In this document: positions 35,480 through 47,247 of the stretch, in pieces
How the letters are laid out: every line of letters begins with the position of its first letter
How positions within the stretch are numbered: position 1 is the first letter of the stretch
Origin: Gryganskiella cystojenkinii
Lineage: Eukaryota; Mortierellomycota; Mortierellomycetes; Mortierellales; Mortierellaceae
Length of the DNA stretch: 54,123 bases
Direction: 5' to 3'
Assembly: GCA_015852425.1 (NCBI GenBank)
Contig: JAAAIG010000143.1
Coordinates: 3,564-57,686 of the forward strand
Program-made: the position numbers and the translations under genes
The notes under the pieces: model-generated
Told to the model about the DNA's origin: nothing
The model's input: the letters and a program-made list of their open reading frames with translations, nothing else
Database searches by the model: none

Positions 35480-38400
35480 TTAAAACTTTTGAAGGCCGGC
35501 CGAGGCAATGTACTGGTTCCACTCATCCCAATCGATCGTACTGGGGATACCGTAGAAAGGGTTCGGGACCGCCATCATGTTGGGATCCTGAACAATTTCT
35601 TGAGTCGGGAACAAGGCCAAGCTCGAGTAATCCTCAGGACCTGCGCTCGTCGGGGTCGTAATACCCATACAAGGCTGCGGATGGTTACAGTGGCCATTCA
35701 TGCTCAGGGGGAGACTGACACCTGCAGAGGAAGAGGAACTACTCGAAGGTGTAAACAGACCTTCAGGGGCAACACCAGGTTCTTCCTTGCATCGCACATT
35801 AAACTGCTGTTGCGCTTGTTGCTGTGCCTGCTGTTGCTGTTGCTGCTGTTGTTGTTGTTGTTCCTGAAGACGCATATTCAACTGATGCTGTTGCAAAAAC
35901 TGTTGTTGCTGCAAATACTGTTGCTGCTGTTGAAGCTGTTGCTGCTGGAACTGATTCAATTGCTGGCGCTGGTTTGCATTAGCCTGTTGTTGCTGTTGTT
36001 GAACGCTTCGCTCCTGAAGTGCCAAGGGCGAAGAGAACAAGGGCGTGACCGAAAAGGGCTGAGCATGGGCTGTTGACGTAGGGACAGCTGGCGACTGTGA
36101 CGACGAGGAGGAGGAAGCAGTCGACTGCTGTTGATGCTTGTGTGGCAAATGATCAGATTCCACCTGGCCGTAATCCACAAACGCCTGGCCTTGAGTAAAC
36201 ATACCGGGTGTCGACAGGGAAGCGAATGTAAACGGTTGATCACCTCCATGAGTCACACTCTGTCCGCTCAGGGGAGAAGATCCGTGGTTCGTACCAGTGC
36301 CAGGTAAGTGAAGCAACGAGTTTCGTTGAGATCCAGTCGCTTTTCTGCTCTTCTTGGGCTTTGCTTGCATAGGGGTAGGAGCCACTCCGTTGGTGTGTTC
36401 AGACGAATTAGAGGCGGGCATGGTCATATCACGGTGATGAAAGAAGACGACATCATCTGCACCTGTGGGCTCTTGTTTGATTTCGTGCATCTCTAGGTTG
36501 TTTATCGAGGTAGACGAGGGTGACGACGATGGTGTCGTGACCGTCGAGGGAGGTGTCTGAGGCGTTCCAATAACCTTGGGCGAGAACAACAATGTACCGC
36601 CGGAAGGATGATGCTGATCACGCAAGACGATTGGGTAGGTCCCATCCGCTTCTCCAATCTTGGCAATCACCATGGGTTCCAAGGATCGTCCCTGAGACTT
36701 AAACTCGTCAAAGTTCAAATGCGCGCACATCAGATCCTCGAGGATGACCGAGAATTTCGCGGCATTGAACCAACGCATTCCGAGTCCCTTCATATACCCG
36801 ATCGTCTTGACCAGGTTTTTGCGCGCTTGGGTCTGCAATCTCATGTCGATGGAGGCCGAATTTGTGAGGTGAATCAACGAGGCGGTAAAGATTTCGTAGG
36901 TTGTGAAACTCCAACAGTTCTTGAGACTGTCTTCCTGCGCGAGTCGCTCCGCCATGTGGGTGATCGAGTTGGCGGCAGAGACACAAATGTTCAAAGACGG
37001 CATCGACTCTGACAGCTTGGATTTCGTCAACGAGGCAGGAACCATATAAGGACGGTGCAACAGAATCAAGACTGCATCTATTGTCCAAAATACAGAGAGG
37101 AGAAGAGTTTGTTGGAATCATAACACGCCACCAATTTCAAATCAAGAAAAATTCCTACAAGAAACATCAGCGAAACTTACAATAAGAGATATGGATGGTC
37201 GCGACCCATTTGCTCACATTCGCAGGGCTCTTTTTGTGGTCGTACTTGAGATCCGCAGGCAGGGCCAGCAGCCATTTCGTGAGCATGGTATCGAGTTCTG
37301 CGACCGTGGAACTGACCTGTCCAGGGCCATGACCTCTCGTCCCCGCAGAATACACCCGTTGCAGGATCTGACCGAGGATCTGAGCCAACTTGATTGTCTC
37401 GACAAAGTATCGCAAAGCAAACGAGGATTCTTCTTTGAGTTTCTCACTGTCCTCCGTGGGTGAACCCCCATTGCTTCCTTCAGGATCGGCCCAATCCTGT
37501 TCCACTGAGGAAGGATAATCAACATCACAATCAATGTCGTCGATCGCGACCGGTTTCCCCATACAGGCACTGACCCATCGATCCATGATATAACAGGCCC
37601 ACCAAAGTCGCTTACGGATCTCGGTCTCCAACGGTGGCAAGTGCCAACGGGCCGAGTTTCGATGCATACCCAAATCCTGGGCCATCCTGGTCGCCATCCC
37701 TAACATGACCCAGACACGTCCACCGGATTTCGCGCTCGTGAACCGATATGTGACCATAAGCAACAATGCTTGGATAGAGGACTGTCTCGGAAGCTCGTAT
37801 TCGAAATCGACCAGTCGCTTGGCTCTGTCAAAGTATTCATCTCCAAAGCCCTCGGGATCATGACCGATAATCTCGGGGTGGGTCGAGAACCTGGAAGCAA
37901 TCGCAAACATGGCAAACAGAAGAACACGCGGTGGGAGTTTTGTTGGGTCCGTGTTCTTGTACTGACGCATAAACGTCGGTTTGTGAAGGACCGGCATGTT
38001 GGGGTGGACGAATGTAAAATAAACGTCGATTAGATGATCCGCCAGGTCTCTCGGTGGCATGGCCATTTCACTTTCGAGTCGAGTCACCATGGCCTCCTTG
38101 TGCAGGAGCCAATCCCGATGTTCCTTGATGCGGATCGGGACCATCAAGTACCCGTTCTTGAGGAGCTGGTTGCGTTGGAGCATGTCGATACCAGAACTGT
38201 TGCCGAGATAACGCATAAATCCTCCGTCGTCCAAAGTCATGGTCGCCATATTATCCGAAATCGAGTTGATCTTTTCTCGGGCGTCGAGATCAAACGGCAA
38301 GACCTCGCCTTCATCTTCATCATCGCCAAACGTCGACGCTCTCGACAACTCCCCCGTCATTGGATTTGTGTTGCTGTTGGTATCATGTTGATGTCGGTTC

Positions 38401-39601
38401 GCGAACGGCATATGGAAATGAGGTGTATCCGGTGAGGGTGGCCAGGTCGTGTCTACGGATTCCAGATCGTCCTCATTCTCCTCTCGCCAGCTGTCAAGGT
38501 CGGCCTTGGAACGTTCACCGGATTGGACGAGTCCTCCGAGCAAGTTCTCCATGCGATGCAATCGGTTCTCGAGGGCTTCGATATAACCCTTAGGTGGACC
38601 TCGCTTCTTGGCTGAGTCATTGAATCTGTGTCGGATAAAGACGCGAAAAAAGCAGGTTTCAAGAGAGGCGCATAAGAACGGTTAAAAATGATATCATGAC
38701 AGGAAACAAAAACAAGAAGCGAGAAACAAGTTGAGATCGCCCAGAGTCACTTACGTGCACTGGAAACCAAAAGTTGTACAGTTGGTGCACGAGGGCTGAA
38801 TACCATCACAACGGACTTTTTTTCTCCTGCATGTGTCACTGTTTTGAGAGAAAAAGATCAAAACAAGATATGTGTTAGAAAGGGGGAAACAAGTGAGAAT
38901 AGATGGTACCGTGTGAAGAGGAGAAAACACCAAGCGGGGTCCTTAGGTGAGCCGCGCAGCATGAATATCCCAAAGCAAAAAATTGAAGAGAGACGAGGGT
39001 ATTCCATTTCACATCACCCTGTACCCTGCGCACTCCCACGTTTGACCGCAAAGATTGGATGGGTCGTCAGCAAAAAGAAAAAGAAGCGAAAAGTAAAAAA
39101 AAAACGAAAGGGTTCGCTTTGGGTAGGAGAAGAAGAAAAAAAGAAAGCGAGTGGTTTTGGCCGGTGGTCAATCCGGAGAACCGGCTGATCAGTTTTCTCG
39201 TGCCCTTGCTCTGTCTGTTCGCAAGTGGTTTGTCAGGTCGCTCTTATGCTGCACAGAATGAAATAAAATAGGAATGGATGCCAGTTTGCTTCCATCATGA
39301 GTTGTCCGCGTTATATACATTCCTTCATCCCTGTGGACAGTTTGAATGTGCAGTCCGAGGGTTTCGATGGAAAGATTGATCCCGATTTAGCCGGTTGAAA
39401 TGGGACGGCCGCTTGTTAGCCCGAGAGAAGCAGGGTGCTCTTTCGGTCAAAAGCAGTCCACAGGGACTCGAAAGTAAAAAAAAAATTGAAAAATGACACA
39501 AAAACAATGATAGTGGGAGGGGCGGAAAGAAAGAAGAGATACACTTACCACGCCCTCGAGACTCGACGGCGCTTTGCATCCAGCTGCTCCTGAGTCGACA
39601 T
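35480..39601 (-). CDS. Zn2Cys6 fungal transcription factor with Fungal_trans domain and poly-Q C-terminus
   Basis: Nuclear zinc-cluster regulator. Four exons on the minus strand: 39601-39549, 38838-38755, 38625-37181 and 37077-35480, giving 1059 residues. The zinc cluster lies at residues 18-45 (CDTCRRKKVRCDGIQPSCTN, then CTTFGFQC), with spacing C-x2-C-x6-C-x6-C-x2-C-x6-C. It is followed by the linker FNDSAKKRGPPKGYIEALEN and a short coiled coil. The middle-homology (Fungal_trans, PF04082 type) domain spans roughly residues 230-560 (HLIDVYFTFVHPNMPVLHKP, MATRMAQDLGMHRNSARWHL, KRLWWACYIMDRWVSACMGK). The C-terminal third is disordered with Gln-rich tracts (about residues 895-960), probably for activation. 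The first intron cuts the zinc cluster within its first Cys codon. Target genes are unknown. Convergent with GH63. Confidence 0.93.
35800..36000 (-). repeat. CAG/CAA (poly-Gln) repeat tract in the Zn2Cys6 gene
   Basis: Runs of CAG and CAA codons on the coding strand encode several Gln stretches broken by Leu, Ala, Asn, His and Met. It appears on the plus strand as GTTGCTGCTGTTG-type repeats. Length is likely to vary between strains. Confidence 0.85.
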
Positions 39602-42600
39602 GTTGCAATTTGTTGATGATTGATATTCGTGGGCGAGGAGACAAGAAGGGACGGGGAGAGGGAGAGGAAAGGGAAAAAGGGCTCAATGTCTCTTGGTCTG
39701 TGGTTAAGTATGAAAAAAGATTTAACAAAAGGAAAGGTCGTGGAAACAAAGGAGGGAAGAGAAAAAAGAGTAGGTGCCAGAGGAGAGGGCAAAAAAAGAA
39801 AACGTTAGCGACAAGCTCATGGGAACTAGCTACTATGCGATCATTATGACCGTCTGCAAGCGTAAAAATAAGAATTGTCAAACAGAAGCAAAAACGACGT
39901 TCAAAACATGAAACAAAGAAAGAATGTCCAAGCCTCGGCTGGGAATTCAGCTATAGGAGTGATTGAACATAATACGCACCAAACAACCACCAATTGGGAA
40001 CTGGACTTGAATGGAACAGGTCGTGGGGTGATTTGAAAGATGAGATGGAGACAAAAAGTAGTATGAAAAAGGGCGTGGTGTCGGTCAATGCAGGGACGAG
40101 ACGGTCAGTAACGGGCTGACAAGAGGGAGGGTAGAGAGTCGAAAAAGAAAAGGAGAGGGGAGGAAAGAGAGTTAGTTGGTTGGTGTGTATTGAAGGAGTG
40201 GAGTGGAGTTGCAGATCAAAAATATGAAAAAGAGGAAGGAAAAGCGACGAAGGATGCCAATTGTGAAAGAGATGAATTTTTGGTTTATTTTTTTCCTTTT
40301 TCATGTCTCTCCACACGAAGTGCTCAGCTCTTACAAACAAACCCTTTATTTCCTCTCTCACTTTCAGTCGTGTCCTCGGTCTGCATTATTTATGAGTGTG
40401 GACGACCACTGCTGACCCCGTTGCGTTCATTTCCTCCTTCACTTTCCAACACAACTCCTGCGCAGTTGTGCTCTCCATCCCTTTGTGCTTCATTTTTCTT
40501 CTCGGTCTGCCCAATTGGACAATTGCGGGGCAGAGAGAACTCTGAGCTCGAAGGCACTCAATTGCTGTCCCTTCCTCCTTTAGCTCGGGACATTTGGGAT
40601 TAACCACGCTTTTTGCGTTGATCCGACGGAGATGTTTGGAAAAAAAAATTGCTGAATAAACATCCCTTAACTCGTCAGCAATAACAACAACAAAAAAGTC
40701 CGCTCCCATGATGCGAGACTCAACTTCACTTCCCATGCTATCTGACTCAGACGAAGGCAAAGATCTAGGCATGCTTTGCGTAGTTCAGTTGTTCACTTTT
40801 GGTCATACCCTCGTCTGCCCTTTATTCGTCCATTGGCGGGTTCAGCCCTTTTGATCCTCAGTACGAACGCCTTCTCTTTGTCTTACGAAACCGTTGATTT
40901 GTTGTATTGCTCAACAACAGCAAAGTATTTTCTCCCGTTGTCTGTGTTACTCTCTATGTTCTCTTTGATTGTCGACTCTTCTTGCTCACTTTTCAAACAA
41001 AAAAGATAAAAAGCAGGTTATGGCGAGACGAGTCTCTCTTTTTTGTCAGATTCCTCGGGTTTGAAGCGCATTCGTGCTTGAAAAAAAAGCCTTTTTTGTT
41101 GTGAGACACAACCAAAAAAAAATGTCCATGCGAACACCTGTTTGAGAGTCTGGCACAAGAAAAAGGAAAACCCTGGAACACCTCGAAAAGGCCACGCGTC
41201 ATCTTTCCGTCCTTGATGGGAGTGAATTGTCGGGCCTTTACCGGTAGCCATTGGCCCGATCGATTACCCAGACTATTCAAACAGGACTTTTGAAGGCTGA
41301 GTTGCAAAAAAAAACTGCAAATGAAATGAACTTTTCTTGCAGATCAAAAAGGGAATTTGCCAGCCTACCGTTACTGCTGGTCGAAAAGAAAAAATAGGCA
41401 CAGCGGATTGGCTCAAGTCCAGTAAAGTGAAAGGATCCCTTCACTCGCACCGCAGTCCAAGGTTTACATTGTTGGTGTGCCCCTTCACCAGCAAAGCTTC
41501 GGTCAATTTGCATAACCTGCTCAATTGGTGAAGATATCCCCCACTTCCAACCTTTTGGTCCATCCGATATCCTCGTGATATTTTTCTGTGAACTCGTGCC
41601 TCTTTTTTATTTTGTTATTGCATGAGTGCGACCACTTGGTCTCGATACAAGCCTTCGATCCATTGCTTCGTTATTGTTTAAAGCCTTGCTCATTCTTTCC
41701 AACGCGCTCGCCTTTCTTTTCTTTTTCTTTCTTTCTAATGCTAATCCTTCCACCGGGGCCGCTCCCTGAAATTCGACCATGGCAAAGTAGAATGTCATTC
41801 ATTTGCGAAGGCACTGGCCACAGATCTTTTCACTCCTACATACACACATCGTCTATTTTTGAAAAAANNNNNNNNNNNNNNNNNNNNTTTCCGACGGAGT
41901 TATCCACGGCTTATGTTGGTGCGAACTCACACATCAACGATTGTCCTAGTTTCATCGGCGTGCATGACACGCCTTGAAGAGACTCTGCTCCGAAATAAAC
42001 AGCGAGGCTAAATTGCCACTGGAGACCGCGATGGCGAAAATAAAGAGTTGTGTTGACAGAACCCTCGTGTAAAAGGACTTTTCACCTCACAAAACATGGA
42101 TTACGAAACGAATTATGATTGCGAAGAAAAGTGTAAACGTAAAAAGAGTACGCATTCACGATCGTTTCTCATCAATACGCGTCAACAACCTAGGGCCACA
42201 CAAATGCTCTCGCAAATGAGGAAGGAGGACGCGCGTTCTTATTGTTTGTTTGGGGGCAGGGTTGAGTTCTTGAGCGATCGTTGTTGGACGCAAAAAAAAT
42301 AACGTGCGCAAAACGCCAGACTTTTCTTGGTTGGCCTGAGTTGTTTGTTCCGTCCACTTGAGGTTGCGCTCGACCAGTCACAAGAGGATGTGAACAAGGT
42401 GCCACGAAAGATGGATGATAGACAGAAGAAGAGAGCAAAAAAAAAAAGTGAGCAAATGGGGACGAAGAAAGCACTGTCGCCAATGTCAAATAGGTTCAGC
42501 ACGTGTGGCAGTCTCATGTGTCGGGTGGTCCGCGATCAAAAAACGAACGCCACCATTTCGTTCTGGTAAGCTCCTTTTGGACAGTGGAAAATTTGCGCTC

Positions 42601-42695
42601 GGACAGAAAAAGAATAACCTTCTCGCATTCTTGTTCTCATCTTCTTGTTACCCCTTTCCATTCCTGCATTTATACATACTCACATTCAAGCCATC
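39602..42695. other. 3.1-kb intergenic region with assembly gap, between Zn2Cys6 gene and paraoxonase-like gene
   Basis: Divergent upstream DNA of the Zn2Cys6 gene (-) and the paraoxonase-like gene (+). The first ~800 bp are purine-rich on the plus strand, that is a pyrimidine-rich leader for the minus-strand gene. ACGCGT occurs at 41194-41199 and 42177-42182. The scaffold gap lies at 41868-41887. Open frames here have no conserved sequence. I find no tRNA, repeat family or mobile element. Confidence 0.55.
41868..41887. other. Assembly gap (20 N)
   Basis: Exactly twenty undetermined bases following a poly-A stretch. A fixed number such as 20 often denotes a gap of unknown or nominal size, so the true distance between flanks may differ. 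Confidence 0.98.
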
Positions 42696-44577
42696 ATGAG
42701 CTCAAATAAGGACGACAAGAAACAAGAAGACAAGCCCTCGACCACGCTCAGGAACAGAAAGGTCACTGTCGAGGACGCAGAGAATGACTCGGATTCTAGC
42801 CCTGCTGCCACCACCACCGGCACTTCGATCTCTTCATCATCAACAGCTAAGGGAAAAGAGGTCAAGAAGGATGCCGTCAAGGACGACGACTCAAAAGAAA
42901 AAGCCAAGAGAGCCGTGGCCACCAAAATTCGCACCGCTGCACCCAAGAAAAAGAACCAACTCCGAAGCTTCTTTATCTCGCTCTTGATCGCCAGTACTGG
43001 TGTCCTCTTCAAGTCTGCATTTGACAAGTTTGTGTTCAAGAACCGAGAGATTGCCATCGAACAGACTGTGGGACTGCAAGGAAACTGTTATAAGTCTGCA
43101 TGTAAGCCTACTCTTTTTTTTTAAAAATTAATAATTCATGTAATCGAGAACAAAAGTCACTCACAAAAACTTTCCTTATTTCGTTCTCCACAGTCATCCC
43201 CGGACCATTAGATATTGAGATCAGTGATCATGACCGTCTCGCGTTCGTTTCCTCGGACGATCGTTCCTGGAGGAAGGACAGCTGGTTCTTCCACCGTCCT
43301 AGCTCCAAAACTGCCTTGAACGGAGGCATCTATACCCTTTCCTTGGATGTAATTAATACCGTGTCAAATAGGTCTTTTGCCTTTCTCGATTGTTGCTTGA
43401 TCTTATTTTTCCTCAGAAACTGATGGTATGTTTATGTTTGTAGGCAAAGAACGGATCTCCCAAAGAAGTTACACTGAAAGGAACTGCTCTCGAGGACTTT
43501 CACCCGGCAGGCATGTCAATCTATGATTACCAAGATCCCAAGACCCAGGCCTGGAAGAGCCGCCTCTTTGTCATCAACCACTCTCACAGGGGTGATCTCG
43601 TCGAGTTGTTTGATTACTCTGCTGGATCGAACATTCTCACGCACGTCAAGACAATCGAGAGCAACTTGTTTGTCACGCCCAAGGACATTGTTGCGGTTGA
43701 CATGGATCGCTTCTACTTGACCAATCACCATGTAACGTCACCCGCCCCTTTCTCTCTCCGCCTTTTGTCTTAACGTCCCATCAATCTTCCCGTCAGAGTG
43801 ATGATCTAATGACGATTTTTTATCTGTTGTGATTGTTCATGTAGGGCACTGCCATCAAGTACGGTCGTGTTGCTGAAGATCTCGCTGGACTGACTTTTGG
43901 AGGCATTGTGTACCACAACGGACAAAAGACTGTCAATGCCGTCAAGCGTCTTGCCAACCCCTCAGGTATTGCAAGATCCCCCGATGGCCAACAGCTCTAC
44001 GTCTCGTCCTTTGTCGAGAAACTCGTCCACGTCTACAACATGACCGAGGATATCGAACAGGGTGATTTGGTCCATACAGAGGACATCTGGGTTGGAAGCA
44101 ACATTGACAAGTTGTCCGTGGACAAGCACACGGGTGATATCTATGTTGCCAGTCACCCCTCGTATTCCACTTATTTGCGTCACAAGCTCGGCTATGAGCC
44201 CCAATCGCCTTCGCATGTGGTCAAGATTGAAAAACTGGCACCTGAGAACTACATTCCCCGAATCAGTGATCAACCTGATTTCTTCTTCTTCCCCAAGCCT
44301 GAGCTAGCGCCTCTGACTTGGGAGGTTAAGGATCTATTCTACAGCAATGGCGACGATATCTCTGGTAAGTCCCTATTTGGATTCATTTCTGATCTCTCAT
44401 ACAAATTTAACGCCACCAATCTTGCGCAAGCGTAATTTTTATTGATGTTTCCTTTTTTTGGTTGTTTTTCCAAAAAAAATAGCTTCCACTGTGGCTACCT
44501 TCTGGAACAACGATCTAATTCTTGGATCGCCCTCGAGCCATCATCTCTTGCGCTGCAGCCTTCGCCTTGAACAATAA
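42696..44577 (+). CDS. Paraoxonase/arylesterase-like beta-propeller protein with N-terminal membrane anchor
   Basis: Member of the serum paraoxonase (PON/arylesterase) family of six-bladed propellers. Exons: 42696-43101, 43194-43348, 43444-43731, 43845-44364 and 44483-44577, giving 487 residues (animal PONs about 355). Residues 1-88 are a Lys/Asp/Ser-rich hydrophilic tail. Residues about 90-106 (FFISLLIASTGVLFKSAF) form one membrane anchor, suggesting type II topology with the propeller in a lumenal or extracellular space. Family blocks: SRLFVINHSHRGDLVELFDY, ILTHVKTI, TPKDIVAVDMDRFYLTNHH, GIARSPDGQQLYVSS, VHVYNM, IDKLSVDKHTGDIYVASHPS and ASTVATFW. The two histidines of the PON dyad appear present (His233, His254). 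Several calcium ligands are replaced: Leu141, His282, Ser323 and Lys372 stand where PON1 has Glu53, Asp169, Asn224 and Asn270. It may therefore lack classical lactonase activity. Confidence 0.88.
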
Positions 44578-47247
44578 TAGCACTGCTTCCTTATGCTTCA
44601 AATGGCAGGGCAAAACTAGTATCATAATAATACACAATTCATCTTGCATCCTTGACCAGCGGTTTGTTTTCTTGGTATTTTCCAATTTGATGTTTTAAGA
44701 GTTGTAGAAAGTCGCCAAGGTAACATGGAAGGAACCCTCCTCCCCTTTTTCAACCAAAGCCTATATTTTTGCCAGGAAGATGTCATCGTCCGCGCACTGA
44801 CGAAAGACCAATTGTCCTTGGCTTCGAGCAACCCAAGACTACAAAGCCACGGCCTTTTTTGTTTACAAAGTTTAGCTCTGTCACTTGGTCTGTTTTGACT
44901 TAACTGTCAAACCCGTCATCGCCACTTGGGTGGTTACAACTTGGAGAGTATACGTGGTAGTACAGCAAGACCGTTAATGAGCTCCGAGCTGGAACCTCTT
45001 AATATCGCCTTTTATATTACTTATCGCGCTGGCGTATATAGTTATTAATGAGTATAATAACTGCATGAGCTTTCCGAGAGGGCTAGGGATCCAGGGCTGG
45101 GTCGGTGAGTCCAAAAAACAGTGTGAAATCTTGGGAACATTTTTATTTTCAGGGTTCAATTTGTTCGTGTAAAAAAAAATGCTTCAGCCCACAGCCCATT
45201 TCATATTGTTCTTTGACAAGGGTTGCCTTTTTTTACTATGAAAAGAGTACAAGGTCGTCGATAGAGAAGAGATTGGCCATTGAAAGAGAATTTGTGTGGT
45301 TGCGAGTTTGAGGACCAGCGCCGTCCTCGCCGTGTCAGATTTGTCATGATTGTCATCGAAACACAGCCTGAAAGGGGAAAAAAACAAGGGTGTCAATGGT
45401 CATGGTCAATGTGCACAGGTGCCGAGACTTTTTATGGGCTTTTTTGTCCACACGGAGAAAGAAAAGCTGATCATGTCTATCGATCTGCAAAGCTGCGTGG
45501 AACCTTACTTCCTTGTGTATCTGGTCCGGCATAGGTTCGAGTCTGCGCTTTTTGTTCCGTTTTTCACACACGATCAAAAACCCCCCTGCCATTTAGGACC
45601 GGGTCCGTTGGGTGAAATGAAGATGCGGGAAACAAAGAGGAAGGGGAAAAGAAGAAAAAGAAAAGATGACGGACAGCGACGGACAGAAAAGAAAAATGGA
45701 TCCAGGCACACCTAACACCGCGCAGAGGATAATTGTCAGAAAAGAAAAAGAAAAAGCTGGGCACAACTGTGTCTTTTGTTTACCGGCGAAAGAGCCAAGA
45801 GAGCAAGCACACCATATCTTCCAGACATCTTGATCGATTTCGCCACGACCCTCCCGAGCGGAAACACAAAAAAAAAGGACTCGGCCTCCTTATCAGGCAA
45901 CACAAAAAGAGGCCACAGGGACAAAAACGACAAAAGACGGGAAGGTTTCTTTTATTTTTTTGAGCAACATCTGAGCAGCAGCGAGCAGATGTACGCCATT
46001 CGCCCACGCAGCTGGGAATTCATGAGGAAGGGCCTCAAGGAAGTCAGATTCATGGTCTCCACGCAGCAAGGGGCAGCAAGCAGATCATGTGGGGTCAAGA
46101 AAGCTACTTTCCATCAGCCAGGCACGGCGACCGGATGACAATCATCCCTGGTTGTCCAAAAATTCAAAATGAGGGGCGGGGGGAAAAGATCAAGGGAGGA
46201 GCAATAAATAAGTAAAAGGAGGGTCATCAAGTCAGTTGAGTGAAGCGTGTTCTTGCCATGCTCACTTTTCTCGATTGCTCTTCTAACTTGCACATTATTG
46301 TCGTTGTCTTTTTACCCCTGTCTTCGTCAAGGATACAATATTCATGAATGAATTAGAGCTGAAAACACCCGGAACCAAGGTATAAAAAAAAACTGCCTTT
46401 GGGTCGTCCTTCCCCCCTCAGCCTTGTTCTTTGGCGGCTGTTCATCCTGTTAGCCCAAAGTTTTCTTTTTTTTTTGGGTTTTGGTTGTCCGCCCCGAGAC
46501 ACGACTGAATGGGCGTGTTCAGATTTTCTTTTTCTTCCTTCTTTTCCCCTCCTTTCGACTCTCTTTTCTTCCTTTTCTTGTCATCACCATTCGTCTCATT
46601 TCATCAAATTGCCAATCACAGAAAAAAAACTGTCCTCATTCCCTCATTCCCTCCCTTCTTCTCCCCATCCATTACTACCAATTGGCTATTCTTTATCCGA
46701 CCTTTTTTTTTTTTTGTTTTTTATATTTATTTTTATCTCTCTTGTCCGTGCCACTTAAGAGTACGTCTTGTTCAACTCCCCTTCTTGCTCACTCTCTCCC
46801 ATTTATATATTTTTGCTTGTATCAACTCTACGTTCTCACCTCCTCTCCATTCGTTTGCGTTTGCATAGGATCGCGCCTTTTTATTTTTCCCATTTCCATT
46901 TCATATCGGCATAATTGCAACCCACACCTTTTGGTTTGTTTTTCCAAGACGAAATCAAGGCACACCCGTTCCGAACAGGTACATCCCTTTCGCCCACTTT
47001 TTCTTTAAAAAAAAAACGACTCCACTCTACGCCAATTCTTTCACCTTCACCCTCTTCATTTTAACAGTACCCCTGGTTTGGTTCAATTGTTGCATTCATT
47101 CATTTCATTCTGTAATTGATGTAACCATTATGAGTGTCAACATTTTATTCGTTTACATATGTCCTCATTGCTAATCACATTCTTTGTCTGTCTCCTTCAA
47201 TGCGATCCTCAAATAGACGGATCTTCTTCTCTCTTCCTTTCTAGAGA
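44578..47247. other. 2.7-kb intergenic region upstream of the P4-ATPase
   Basis: Holds the paraoxonase-like 3' UTR and the P4-ATPase promoter and leader. A TATAAAAAAA element is at 46381-46390, followed by a strongly CT-rich leader from about 46530 to 47245. A CTTTCTAG acceptor ends 3 nt before the ATG at 47248, so a 5' UTR intron is likely. Purine-rich low-complexity DNA lies at 45600-45700. I find no coding gene or RNA gene. Confidence 0.55.
46381..46390 (+). promoter_or_regulatory. TATA-like element upstream of the P4-ATPase gene
   Basis: TATAAAAAAA some 860 bp before the start codon and about 140 bp before the CT-rich leader starts. This spacing would suit a long, probably spliced 5' UTR. 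Confidence 0.3.

Noticed and set aside
35471..36076. Leu-rich open frame opposite the Zn2Cys6 gene
   Set aside because: Its Leu runs are the antisense reading of CAG/CAA poly-Gln codons.
39850..40772. Open frames of 100-140 codons in the spacer upstream of the Zn2Cys6 gene
   Set aside because: They translate to Ser/Phe/Leu-rich low-complexity text from CT-rich leader DNA, with no conserved motif.
45500..45560. Possible tRNA: AGGTTCGAGTCT resembles a T-arm
   Set aside because: The flanking bases do not form a T-stem, and no A-box or acceptor stem pairs at the right distance.
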